Assembly: GCA_030533445.1 (NCBI GenBank)
Contig: CM060078.1
Span: 28,134,091-28,198,090, forward strand
Origin: Cyprinodon diabolis
Taxonomy: Eukaryota > Chordata > Actinopteri > Cyprinodontiformes > Cyprinodontidae
DNA length: 64,000 bases
Direction: 5' to 3'
In this document: positions 14,265-26,806 of the stretch, one piece after another
Numbering within the stretch: position 1 is the stretch's first letter
Layout of the letters: each line of letters opens with the position of its first letter
Translations under genes and position numbers: made by a program
The notes under the pieces: model-generated
What the model saw: the letters and a program-made list of their open reading frames with translations, nothing else
The model's database searches: none
What the model was told of the DNA's origin: nothing

Positions 14265-15050
14265 TGCTACGTTCAGACCGAACGCGATTGAACCAGCTAA
14301 GCAGCAGGTTTACATGCAAACTCAATGGTTGACGTGCATCAAGGTGCATCAAAAGGTCCTGCAGCATGTCTAGAGCACAAGGAGCAGCACATCTTAATGC
14401 GTATTAGCAGATAAAGCAGTGCATCATGAGCTTCAGAGCTTCTGAGGAGCGTGATGTGCTGCACAAACAGCAACCATTCAGAGAAGCTGATCTGGGATCA
14501 CCCAGTGAGACAGAAGCAACGCTGCTGATGCAGATAGCTAAGAACAATCCCCTGAAATAGTTTATGAACGCATAAATTAACTTGAAATGTAAAAACCTGC
14601 CAGCAAAATATGTTTGATTTTATTATTCTGAGTCCTGCAGTTTGGATTAAGTACATAAAAATGGCTAACATTTCCTGTCTGCTGCCACGAACAGTAGCAG
14701 AAAACCCGCAAGAGGAGACCAGGCCAGAGGCTGCTCTTGCTGGGGATTTCCAGTGTAAGAGCACCGCCGGTGTATATTTGAAGGCAAGATTGTAATCTTG
14801 ATGAACTGACTTCCCAAATTATGTTTTGAGGAGGACTTTCTCACTTAAACATATATTAAAACTACTTTCTACCCACTTATAACAGCAGATATAGCAAAGC
14901 CGCTCTCTGCCACTGAATCCAGGAGCAGCAGAGGCATCAGACGCATCTGGACACGCTTTAGGTGCGTCTGACCTTAATGCGGGCAAGCATCAAAAATTAA
15001 GCAGCAGGAGCTTTTTTGCTGCTGAAATCGCTTTAGGTGTGAACGTAGCA
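14265..15050. mobile_element. MITE with 25-bp terminal inverted repeats, hAT-like
   Basis: Left TGCTACGTTCAGACCGAACG, right complement TGCTACGTTCACACCTAAAG, both followed by GCGATT. The interior has tandem gcatc words and the 14498-14795 ORFs, which look like chance. No clean target duplication seen. Confidence 0.6.
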
Positions 15051-18000
15051 GAAAACAGAAGCTGTTTAAGCCAAGACCATAATAATGAGTTTTACAAAAA
15101 AAAATACTGTCACATAATAGAAGAAATGCACTGAATCGTGAGATAATTTGCAAATCAAGTTATACAGTTTGTCAATGTTTGACAAATATAGCTTCTTTGT
15201 TGTATCTTCAGGCTGTTTTCAGCCTTCATGTTTGTAAAAGTTACTCAATCAACATTCATGCAATCCCTGTTATGTTAATCGAGCAGTCTGATCAGAAATG
15301 AAACCTCAACTTTCAAGAAAGTCTTGTTGTCTAGGAAGAATTTTCAACACAAAGCCAACTAAATGCTCCGTCATAAACAGTCATAAACATTAGTTTCCCA
15401 CCATTAGCTTATTTCCTACATGAAACGAACTCAGGATTACGGGCAATAAAGTTTGGGTGAGGTCTAACGAGGCATTAAAGGCAACCCGACAGCAACCAGG
15501 TTATTTTATCAGAAGTTATCATAGTGATGACCTTACAAACCATTGTTTTGATTTTTAAACAGCAGCTGTTTAGCTACAATAAAAGTAAAATTTTCTGTTG
15601 ATTTCCTGAAGCTACTATTGTTCTTTAATCACTTCTTACTCAGAGAAATTAACAGCACCTTCAGTGAGGTAGTGTTAATGAGTTTCTTATAGAAAAAGGT
15701 CTGAAAAATAAACTCATTGAAATCCTTCTTTGCTTTGACTCATGGTCCTTTCTCAATGTGCTGATGTGCTTCCTCTTACAGTAGGCCTCTGTATGTTTGT
15801 TTTTCCCAAATCACAGGAAGTGATTTTTACTCGTTTTGTTCCTTGTCAATCATTTACAGCCTCTCCCTCTGGTTAAACCAATCACACCGCAGTAGAGGAA
15901 TGTACAATGGAGTACAGTCATTAGTTTTACTAAGGCAACCTTAAACTAAACAATACAACTTATGTATGCGCTTCCCATACTTTTAAGGGAGATAAACCAT
16001 CGAAAGAGTTATAATCAGAAGATTAATTAATTTCCAGCATATTACAGTTCAGAAGCAATCAAAGCATCCATCACTTCTTGAGCACTGAGTTGTGGTTGTG
16101 TTCAAGTTTCATGTGCTGCACATTTAAGGCGGATGATTCAATTGGCTGCTAATTCTATTTGTGAGTTAGTGGTTTATATTAAGCAGACATTTGTCCCTAA
16201 CAAGGTTTCATGACGTCAAAGTTTAAACCTTATCTGTCACAGCGGCTGGTTTTGGTGCCTACAGTAGCAGTTCTATGTATTTAGTCACAGCTGAAGGATC
16301 TTTAACTTGAATTTAAGGATGTTTTCTTGTGCTGTGGTATATTGGTGAGAGCCACATAGTAGTGAATGCGCCAAGACAGGGTTAGGGTTTCATATACAGA
16401 CACAGTAGATCACATTGTAAACTGAGGCGGGTGTGTGTGAGTACATGTATGTTTAAATGCTCAAGCGATGACAGAAGTCTGCGTACCTCAGAGAGCACAG
16501 CTGATTTACTCATCTGAAATCCCCAAACTGCGTCCTATCAATCTTTTTTAGTAAGCTGCTCCTGGAGGCTCATTGCTTTCAGTCTTTATAGACAAAAAAA
16601 TAGGAGAGATCATTAGAAATAAGGACAGGACACACCATCATCAGGAATCCTGTACATTTTATAAGGTTTTAAGTTCAGGAAATGTATTTTTTTCAATCAT
16701 TTTAGCGATGATGAAACACAATGTTTGCTGTTCTACAGCACATCTACGCAGCAGATCAGCTTTACAAAACATTGGCATCCATGGAGCTTACACAGCTCTA
16801 TGTAACCACACACACCCACTTCACAAAAAACATATTTCTATGCACTGACTGACGCCCCAAAGCCCACAATGCTGCACTCAGCATTACTCAGCATTACTCG
16901 GCACTATTAGGGTTTATTCATGTGTTCAGCATTGGTTTGAAATGTGCTGAGATGATCCTCCTTCTGCAGGAGGAATAAAACCATGTCGGTGTTGATCAGC
17001 AGCGGAGCCAAAACCGCAGGCGGAATGTAAGTATTCAAGGGGCGGCTGGGATGTAAACACAAAGGTCAAGTGTTGGTTTCTAAGGCGATAAATCCTAACA
17101 TAACAAGGTAATGCGTGAAATGTAATAGTTTGTTGAAGTTTCCCATAAAATATATATGGGATAAGCAATTTTCTTCTGCTGCCTTGCAAAATCTCCCTAA
17201 TGTCCCAAAAGAAAACACGATTTTTAGTTTGAGGTTAAGAAAACAATAGAGATATATTTTGTGATTTTCTGAAAAGGGAATCAAAATGGACATGTCAGAC
17301 ATGGAAAGTCAGACATGGAAAAGGTCAATTCTACCAGAATTTAAACCTCAAACATTTGCTTTTAAAACCCGTTTGTCCTAGCAAAAGACATTTCCAACTA
17401 AGTTGCTGAAATTTCTGGTGGATTCAAATGCAAATCCTGTGAAACTACTGAGTTTAAATAAGAAAATGAAACAAAACAGAACCTTTAAGTCTGAGCTGAA
17501 GTGTAATGCTGGTAAATTAATGATTTAACTGAAATTGGACATCTAATAGCAGGTAAAAATGGATTTTAAAAAATTCCACGTTTTGTTGTATATAGATTGT
17601 AAATGAAGATGCTTGACAGCAGTTTTAATCAGCAGTGTTATCAGTGTGACACCATAAATCTGGAAATCAGCAAAAGCACACAGGAAGAGAAGTTGTATAA
17701 TGATCTAAATGGTTGCTTGAAAGTTGGCAATTCTGTCCAGTGTCACACATCCTTTAACTGTTTCCTAAAAGGAAAGCAGGTGGTTATATAAGAGCACGGT
17801 CCCATAAAAAATGGTCAAAATGAGGAAAAACGGATTGAAATACACGTCTACAGGACAAAGCTGCAATTGGATATGGTGTGAGCTCCTGAAGCACTCCATG
17901 ATAAATAAGGACTGATGTACGCCCAGCTGTCCTCCTGGAATTAAACACCATTCTTGTTGTGTCATGCATCTTGATGAGTCAGGGTCTACTATTTCCTTCG

Positions 18001-18814
18001 TGTAAAACCGACTTTTCTCTGACTTTATAATATCTATGTCAAACTCGGGGGGAAAATCAGAAGGCAAAGCAAGGAAATCATATCCAGATTTATGCTTATT
18101 TATCTTAGATGCATTTATAATTACCATGTAGTTTTGTTTCTCTCAATTAAATCAACAACAACAACTAACGTCCAAAAAAAACACCAAAAAGAGCCAATAG
18201 TTCTCAAAATAGTTGACATATTTGAGCCTTCAATGCAACATAATTTGGCCACAAATCGCGTAGAGGAATAAAACCTTTTAGATTGCTTTTTGATTTTTGA
18301 TAATAATGTTTTCCTCTCTGTAATGTATTATGTCTGTATTGATTAAATTAAAGACAATGCTGTAATGTTGCACTACAGCACCACCTTGTGGTTTTGCACA
18401 ATTATTACAAAATTAAAGATAAAAAACATGTATCCCAGCAGGCTTGCAGTTTAAATATAAGTTGATGAATACAGATGGTTTACATACCATCTTTGTCAAA
18501 AGGCAAACCTAAATCCACTGCCTGGAATTTGCAGCATTTAAACATATTTAAGGATGTAATCTGAATGCTTAGATGATGAGTTAAGTAAGGACAGGTCCAT
18601 TGTTGGATAACATTACTGAAAAGGCAGTTTAACAGCTAATTTTATATGAAATAATCTCACTGTAGAGCTGGAAATAATGTATAAAATAATTGAAAAAGTA
18701 TAAATTGCTATGCTGTATTTAAGACAGCTGATAAAAAATAGAAGTATTGATTGTGTAGAAAAGTTTATTTAGTTATTAGTTGGTTCAGATCATTTTAAGA
18801 ACCAGGCAGATGAG
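15051..18814. other. Non-coding; nothing recognised
   Basis: Contains a 120-residue minus-strand frame (17765-18127) with no recognisable domain, and otherwise AT-rich unique-looking DNA. Confidence 0.35.
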
Positions 18815-19360
18815 TTTTTCAAGATGGCGGCGTAGCGAGCGGTCGACTTTGTTGCATTCCGCACCATATATTCTATATCTGAGCAGAATACCATCCTTCC
18901 ACCAAGACCTTCAACTAAATGCAGTAATACGAACGCTGATGTACGCTCCTTCGAATCAATCCAGCACAATGCCTCCCAAAATCCTAAAGAAAACCAACAA
19001 GACCTGTGAAACATAATCCTATCTGGCTAGCACGTAACATGGCTAACACGGAGCTAGGTGTTGAGCTACCAGAGGTTAGTAGGACCGCCACACTCGATCC
19101 TGCCCTACGCCAAGTTATTGAAGAAATTACCAGGAACATTTCATCAGTTATCTCCCAGAAGGTGGACATTCTGACTGAAATGCTCAAGATCCAAGCCACA
19201 GAGATAATGGAATTGGTCCGACGCACTACAGACGCGGAGGACAGGATTGCAGCTCAGGAGGACAGCCTGGACCAGGCTACGGCACGCATAACAAAGTTGG
19301 AAAAAGAAGTCCTAAAATAGAGGCAGGAGAAAGAACAAGGCAGATGGTGACGACTTTAAT
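18815..19360 (+). mobile_element. L1-type LINE 5' end with ORF1 coiled coil
   Basis: Opens with aagatggcggcg, the YY1-type motif at the 5' end of many L1 elements. An ORF follows (ATG at 19006) encoding a heptad-rich coiled coil typical of L1 ORF1 (EDRIAAQEDSLDQATARITK, LEKEVLK). The reading frame ends at 19320 and the element breaks off; no ORF2 is present. Confidence 0.65.
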
Positions 19361-19374
19361 TAAAAAGCGTAAGC

Positions 19375-19620
19375 AAACATTAATCACTTATGGGGTTCCT
19401 CAGAGCTCCATTCTCACACCTAATTCATCCAATCTATCGAACATCCAATCCCTATGCTCATGGGCAGTGATTGCACAATGTGAAGTCTAAAATCTAATTT
19501 TTAAGCCTTCTTTTTACTTGCTTATATTTTTCTTCTATTTTATTATCTTATTCATGTAAAGAACTTTGAATTGTCCATACACTGAATTGTGCTACACAAA
19601 TATAAATCCCTTGCCTTAAG
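19375..19620 (+). mobile_element. L2-type LINE 3' end fragment
   Basis: Begins with a decayed GVPQ-SIL reverse-transcriptase motif (ggggttcctcagagctcc), then jumps to the 3' end: tgaattgtgctacacaaata and ccttgcctt. The same tail ends the larger copy at 28246-29512. Confidence 0.65.
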
Positions 19621-19903
19621 AGCAAAGGTCATGTACTTTTTAAGGTCTGTGCATGTGATAGCTCACATCTGCAGAGTTTCATTTTAGAGCTGCTATAAAT
19701 AGACATTAAAACATTAGTGTGACTAATAAAGAGTCTGATTTAAAAATGCTTTCAAGAATCCAGTAACAAAACATGAAATGCATAAGGTTTATTTGGATGA
19801 AATAGTATAGCTACTCTGAAGAGAAACAACCTTGAATATGTTCACACGGACAGCTGCTGACGTAAACAGACGGGACTTCATTTAAGGTGCATTTTTTACT
19901 CAC

Positions 19904-20013
19904 ATGGAGCGGCGTGTTGTTGTTCAGCTGGTCTTGACTGAGGGGCGACGCAGCAGGATGACAGTCAAGCGACACGCTCTCTCGACACTCAGCATGACAC
20001 GCATATTTACAAC
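19904..20013 (-). CDS. rassf5: rassf5 coding exon 2 (end of C1 domain)
   Basis: 110-nt exon with acceptor tctgcag ending at 20014 and donor gtgagt starting at 19903. Exon 1 ends with one base of a codon; adding the first two bases here gives Gly, then CKYACHAECRESVSLDC. This supplies the remaining C1 ligands (C-x2-C, H-x2-C, x7-C) in register with exon 1. After the domain comes a short Ser/Asn-rich tail (LSQDQLNNNTPLH), and the exon ends in phase 0. The phase match over a 15-kb gap is strong evidence that both exons belong to one gene. The RA and SARAH domain exons should follow at lower coordinates; I scanned for their conserved segments by eye and did not find them. Confidence 0.87.
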
Positions 20014-22878
20014 CTGCAGAGAAACATTTAGAAATAAGCATAGTTTAACAAAAAGTATCAAGAGACGCAAAACAATAAGGGAGGAAATATTTGTGAAAGT
20101 AAGACGGGTGGAAACAACTCGTATGCAAATCTTCCTTTAATATCTCCGCCTTGCCGGTTCAGCTCAGAGATCCCATTTTGCAAATTAAACCAACGTTATG
20201 CAAAATCTGAGATAAGCAAAGTATGAAGATGGAAAGATTTCAAAATAAAATCCAGCAGGACACACCGACATTTAAATATTAACGAACAAATAAAAAGAAT
20301 GAATATAAAGTGATCTGGAAGACAAACACATAATTGAAACTAATGGTCTCAACTTCCCTAATGATGGCTTAGAAAATTACATTGGAACATTCTGCTTAGA
20401 AATAAAAGTCGACTCTGAGAGCTTAAGTCTCGTACAGATTTACGAGTTATTTTATATTATTTTAAATGGCATGAAATAAAACAAAACCTGCCGATCACTA
20501 ATTTAAATAAAAATATGAAAAAGCTGTAAAAATAAATCAACACAAATAAAAAATAAACTCATAAGCAAAAATTGGCATTGGAAAGGGACAAAATAAAAAA
20601 TAAAAATTAGGTGAAAAAAAATGTACTTCAATGCATAAGCACTTTTAAATACAATACTCTGTATTATTTTGTGAAATAAACATTAAATAAATACTTGTTA
20701 AAGAAATTTTACAACTAAAGTGTAAAATTCTAAATAAAATAAATGGTAAATTAGCATTACAGATTATTTTCTTACTTTATAAATGCAAACTGAAAGAATA
20801 GCATTATTAATAAATGAATTACATGATAAAGAAAATCTTTTTCAGTCACATCCCTTGAATAAACAAACTGCTTTAAACAATTAATCCCATAGTTCCTCCC
20901 TCAGTCCTACCCGGCGACTTTTTCCTCATGTGCTGTCCAACTTTATCCGACAGTTTGCACATGGCTGCTCCCATCTCCCATCTTCATCTTAGCCTCTCCT
21001 AAAGCTCACCATCACTGTTCATGCAGAGAAACCAGTGCCTGCTCGCTCTCCTGACTCTGCTGTCTGCCTCTGCTCAAAGCCCAGATGTGCTCAGCTGCCA
21101 TTCTTTCCCTTCCTCCCTGGGTTGTTGTGCTGAGTGGGTGATTTACCAGTCAAATGGAGGCCACAGTGCGACAGACAGGAGAGGAGAGGAGGGAGGAGGT
21201 GGTGGATGGACACAGGACTGCTGACTCAGGCATCTCCACCCACCCTCTCATCTCTCCTCACTTACGCAGATGTTTGTTATAACTAAACCATGTCTGACTA
21301 CCCGGCTTCCTATCCATCCATTCATCCAAACATCATAGATCCTTCTTGACAATGAGCCTAATCCATGGAGGAAAACAAACAAAACTCTTTATCCAAACTC
21401 TTGTAATTGAGCACATTCTTATGTTCATTTCCAAAACCAAATTTCATACCAAACTGACATGAAGTCAGTAAAAACTCTTTCTGTTTTTGGTCAGTTAGGA
21501 TTAATACCATTATTTCTTTGTGCTAAATAAAAAAAAAAGAAGTTTGCTTCTATTTCTTTAATAGTTCTCTACTAAGCTGTCTAAATCCTCTCAGAATTGA
21601 GAGGTTTTTGTTATTCTTCTCATATCTCCAAAAATCAGGGTTATTTTCAGTGAGTATATTTGCAAACTGTATTCAGGCTTTTTATGTTGCTTTTAAAGTA
21701 ATGACTTCTTCCTCTCTAAGTGGCTTTCAGTCTCAGTTTCAGCTGCTACCTCCTCTGTCGTTTCCTTTTGTTCTGGGGTTAGTGCATCCATTTTAAACCA
21801 GAGTACCTTTATCCTTGCTGATGTCATAGCTGGAAATCACCATGGTGTTTATAATTACTTCTAATTGTTTAAATAGAGGATTGTTATTCCTTCAGGAATA
21901 CGGATATTATATCCAAGGATTAAACAGTGGATGTCCACGTTTCTCCGTGATATTTTTACCATTTCTTTAAATGTTATTATGAAGTCACAAAAGCAGCGTT
22001 GTGTTGGTTTAAAGAGGTACCCAACAAATTTGAAGGTAATTTTTTCATCAATCTAGCATGAAAAACCTCATCATCATCATCATTTGGGCTTTTCCAAATC
22101 ACGTAAAGGCATTATAACCTTAGTGTATGTTGACTTCTGAGCTGGATTATGATAGGCTAGGCTAAGCTAACTACCTCTATCTGTCGTCCTCACCACACCC
22201 CCACTAAACCTGCACTGTTCATCCCAAAAGTAGCCCTGCCTCTGGGTTTCTTAGCACGGACCACTTTGATGGCATTTTTCATAATTCGTTTAGAGGCGGG
22301 GTTATACTTTTATATGGGGTGAGTTACACTTTAAGTTCAGGCAGAGACAGTGAAAAAAAACTACTTCTATTAAAGGCAAGCAAAAGAAATTACTTCGAAT
22401 TACATCAAATTACAAATGTAATTTTAGCACACTGTTCTGAATTTGTGGCTTTTAATCAAACTCTAAATTTGTATAATTGTATTTCTACAGACTACAGAAA
22501 AACGAAGTTTTTCTGTAGTCTATATGCTTTTTTTGTGCTAAAAACAAACAACCATACATTTTCTATACTTTAACAAAATTTTTTTTTCTCCATTGTCTTT
22601 GTGTAGGTATTTTATTTTTCTGGCACAGTTCAGACAAATACATAAATGTAGGTTTGTGCTTCGCCATCATGTCACTAAGCTTTAGCACCTGACTGGATGT
22701 GAGGTATAAATTACTTTTGCCTAAAGTAATTAGGCAGAATGATTCTCTGACATTGTATTAATCTCTCTCCAAATGCATCTCCCCGTCAAAGTTTAAACCA
22801 AACTATTATTGGCCAGAAACTGGCCTGTAAAGGTTCCAGTTTTGACCAATTACCTAAAACTGCCTCCAATACTGTAAC
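20014..22878 (-). other. rassf5 intron 1, 3' part
   Basis: AT-rich apart from a GC-richer patch at 20890-21270, which on the minus strand is purine-rich and could be regulatory or an alternative 5' exon. No repeat recognised. Confidence 0.4.
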
Positions 22879-23236
22879 TAGGGATGCACGATATTGGGAT
22901 TTTGGTCGGTATCCGATATGCCGATATTTTAAAACTCATGTAGCCGATACCGATACTGATGTTAAAGCTGGACAAAAATAAGTAGTCATTGAAAATAGCA
23001 GTTTTGTTATCCATTTCTGACACTTTGAAAAATAATATACTCAAATATATTTTCATATGCTGATATCAAATAGATTTTTAAAAACGCGGTATCGATCTAT
23101 TTTACTTTCAAAATCTCGTGAAATTTCATCGTTCTGTTACAAACTCTCGTGATATTTTGCAAATTCTTGTGAGATTTTGTTAGTAAAATAGATCGATACC
23201 GCGTCAATATATCAACATATAAAAATATGGCAAAAT
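22879..23236 (-). mobile_element. hAT MITE with internal hairpin, copy 1 (truncated)
   Basis: Begins TAGGGATGCACGATATTGGG, the inverted end of the element at 33466-34177, and matches it inverted until 23236 (gcaaaat), where homology stops. It includes a 119-bp imperfect palindrome at 23085-23203 with perfect 22-bp outer arms (cgcggtatcgatct... and complement). Confidence 0.8.
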
Positions 23237-25939
23237 AGATATTTAATAAATAAATATTTAAAGCTATAAATGACTTTTCTTTAGCTGGACTTAAGCTAAA
23301 ATTGCTCTGGATTTTAAAGGTCACAGACGGCTGGTCTAACCAATCCCCCATGCGTGTTGCTGATTTTTTTTGGGCCACTATTTTACGCAGATAATGCTCT
23401 TTCTTCCCCAATTTACATTATTAAAAATAATACAACAACAATATTACAATAAGTCTCAACTGAAATAAAAAAAGAAAATTTATGATCAATAGATAGCAAA
23501 TGGAGATAATCTGGCTGGATGAATTGGCTTGCATGTTTCACCCTATAAAAGAAAAAAGACACTGGAATCGTCCAAAAACATCTTCCAACCTTTAGGGTAA
23601 AGTATTGATTTATTGATAACACAATTTCAACAATAAAGTACTCCATCTGCAAAGTTTAAGATTTCATATTCCAGGAGATGGAAAAATTATATGAGTTTTA
23701 ACATTTCAAAGCCTAACAACAAGTGACCATAAACACAAAACAGATTCCTTAATAAACAAAAGTGACGAGGAATGTGAGGAAAAACCAAGAAACACTTTAT
23801 AGTTTTTATCTTCTCCATCAGTTTATCATGAAGAAAAACCGTTTTTCTTTACTGTCATTAAACAGACAAAAAGTTCCTGTTTTAAACTAATTAGAATAGT
23901 GAAAATTTTTCTTATTTACTAAAATAACCAAATAAAGATTAGATTCTAAAGACTAACAGGTTTGAGACGTTCATGCTATAATGACCTCTAGTTGTATGAT
24001 TTCACAGCATCAACTCAAAAATGCTAAACTTGATGTAAAACTAAAATACATATTCAAAAAAATGCTTTTAAAACTAACAATTTACACATTTAAGGATTTA
24101 AATATTTTAATAATTAAAAATGCATTAATGCCATAAGTGTTTATTGTTGATGGTGGGAGCTAAGCTGAGATTGTCGACAGGTGGCCTTTCTTTGAACTTA
24201 AAATATATTTTCCGTATAAAATACCTTAATAAATGGAAAAAAAAAAAAATATATTTAATTCTCTAAAATAGTTTGGAGACTTAATTTTCTTTCTTTTTAT
24301 GTACATTGCATTATTTCATTTATGTACATTGCATTATTTCATCATTTGAAACTAGGGAACCTGAGAGGATCCTGAAGTTATAAGGCACCTTAAAGAGATT
24401 CTGTAGTTTCTGATTCAATTGGTAAATGAAGGAAAATTAGACTGGATTTAACCCGCTTTATTCTTCAGGGAATCAAATCCTCAGAAACATCCTGAATCCC
24501 AATACAAAAAGGAGGTAGTTTTACACATCCGCCCAAAGTTAAGCTCACTGAAATAGGAAGCCGGGTTCTTATTGTTGGAATCTTGCTGTATGCACACAGC
24601 AGCGCGTAGAAATTCAAACACGTTTTTGTTGGAAGGACAAAGACGCGTGTGAGCAGGTGAATAAATGCTGCAGCCATCTGCTTTGTCTGAAGTCTTTTTC
24701 TAATGTCCTTTCCTGCTTTTCCTTTCTTGCTTTCTACTTGCCTGTACATGTGTTCTGATAATCTAAGCGTGCAAATAAACCTTAATTTGCCCAGGATAAA
24801 GAGGAGAAAAAGCTACAGGAGGTGTAATGTTAAAGAATCAAATACATGTAAACAAACATCTTTTAAAAATTAGGGAACCTTTAACCAGAAAGAGTTTGGA
24901 CACTTACCAGACCAGTTAAGATCTAAAACGTTGAAATCTTTAGGTGATTATATGGATTATCAGGTGTCTAAACTCACCAGACTTTCTCCAGATCGGACCA
25001 ACTTCCAGACGTCCAGAGCGTCGCACAGCTTCCGGAAAACGACAGAAAAATCTGGACATTCTCTCCAACCTTCTCCCGACATATTCCACAAACCCCATCA
25101 GTACTAATCCCTGCTGAAATCTATTAGCCTCCGGAAGATAATTCCCATCTACAGGCAACCTGATCCAGAGAATCATCCTCCACCGTCATCCCTTAGATGT
25201 TCCTCGGCCTGTGCTGTGCTCCACACTGACCACTGCCCCCCTCCAACGTCTGTGGCATAGATGTGGGTCTTTAGCTGCCAATGGCTGAGTGAATGCTGTG
25301 GAGCCAAACTGTCAGAGTGACTGAACAAACAAAAGGACGGCAGCTGACAGACGCCCACTAAGAGTTGGTGGAGTCAGATTCTACTGAAAAGGTTCAGACA
25401 ATCCGCCTCAGAATTTCTCACAAGGGTTCAAAATGAGTTTTTACAACGTGGGCGACCTCACTATCTCTGTTTAGGGATAATATTGTTTATTTATTTCATT
25501 GAACTATTCTAACTCTGGTGTAGAATGTTACACGTCAACAATTTGAGGGCAGAGTCTGAATTTATAATAGATTTTTTTCTAACGAAGTGAAAAATTATAC
25601 ATACAACCCTATCAATACAAAGTCTTTAAGAAAACTTTTTTTTTATTCTTTTGGATTAAATAAATTTAAAGAATTAATAGAATTTAATTACATTAAGCGG
25701 TTTTACACCATTTTCCATCAAATTCTCAACAAAACTGAGGTTGTGGAAGCTTTCTAAATATCAGCTCTGATGTTTTTGCAATCACTGCTCTGCCAGAGAA
25801 CTGGGGCTGTATTGAAGTTTTAAGTGAAAATGTTTTCACACGATGAGGAGCTTGAGGAGCAGCAAACAACCTTGAAAACCCAAATGGCTGCTCATGAAAG
25901 GTTTTAAGGTTAGACAAGGCAAAAACAGAGTTATTTAGC
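23237..25939 (-). other. rassf5 intron 1, middle part
   Basis: No repeat family recognised. 24950-25370 is GC-richer than its surroundings and carries a minus-strand ATG followed by a good donor; see findings. Confidence 0.35.
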
Positions 25940-26120
25940 TCTAATTACAACAAGTATAAATGGATCACTCAGAATGAGGCTTTTAAATTAAGAAACCCCG
26001 ACATAACTGTCAGGTATGGTGTTGGCAGTATTATGCTGTGGGAAAGTTTTGTGATATAATGATCTAAAGAAGGTGTATTTCCAGTTTCTTAAACCATATC
26101 CCAAATCAACAGCTGGAGTG
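25940..26120 (+). mobile_element. Tc1-like relic
   Basis: Contains ggtgttggcagtattatgctg, the same GGSIMLWG-coding segment, preceded by a decayed stretch; no frame survives. Confidence 0.45.
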
Positions 26121-26156
26121 TAGCCGTTCTAAGAGTGTATAGTGTCAAGATAAGCC

Positions 26157-26806
26157 TCTTTCCCACTGAAAATACCGGGTTAACGCATGTTTTTCAACCC
26201 TAACAATCGGCATTTGCCTCCCTTCCCATTGGCAATAAAAGAAAAAAAAAACATGTCTAACCCCTTGCTTGCAGCTGCGTGACCTCTGCCGCCCTGCGGC
26301 TGCGTGTCTGGTGACAGCATCACGTTGGGTTAACTTTGATGATGTCCCCAGTGCGACAGAAATCAGGAGAGTAAACAATGGAGAGCAACATATTAGGAAG
26401 CCAGGGCTTAGTCTGTGTGCTTTGTTGTTTCTCTCTATTATCTTTCTAAATCCATCTTACCAGTACTGCGCCATGTTTAACGAACGTAAAAAGAGTTGTT
26501 TCGGCATGTTAGACCAGGCGTGGCTGTCGCATAGTTCTTACATTAGTATGTTGCGTTCAATAATGTCACTTAATTTAATTAATTGATTGATTGACTTTAT
26601 TGATCTCACAGTGGAGAAATTTACTTTAGCCGGTAAAAATGGCTGCGATTTTCCCACAGGATGCCAAGCAGAACCGAGGTATTTTAACATGCGTTGCTTG
26701 CCGAGTCGTTTGACCAATTTTGACACGCATCATTGAGCTGTTCCAACTGCCTCTAAAAGACGAAGGTTGCCGGGTATAAATGGGTTTTTCCCCCAGTGGG
26801 GAAGGA
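26157..26806. mobile_element. hAT-like MITE, copy 2
   Basis: Left end tctttcccactgaaaatacc, right end ccagtggggaagga: imperfect terminal inverted repeats of the hAT cccactg type. The interior matches 12418-12950 inverted. It contains a small insertion near 26582-26635 (attgattgattgac). Confidence 0.6.

Noticed and set aside
16981..17030. Plus-strand ATG with good Kozak context (accatgtcgg) and a strong donor gtaagt after 46 bases
   Set aside because: Could be a tiny first exon, but there is no partner exon, no family match to the 15 residues, and no other plus-strand gene in the window.
17765..18127. 120-residue minus-strand open frame
   Set aside because: No recognisable domain or splice context. 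Frames of this size occur by chance in 64 kb, and it shows no resemblance to RASSF5 RA or SARAH sequence.
21021..21224. Plus-strand frame starting MQRNQCLLALLTLLSASAQS, like a signal peptide
   Set aside because: The rest is low-complexity Gly/Glu and ends after 67 residues, with no splice donor or promoter context. It is more likely a chance reading of a GC-rich patch.
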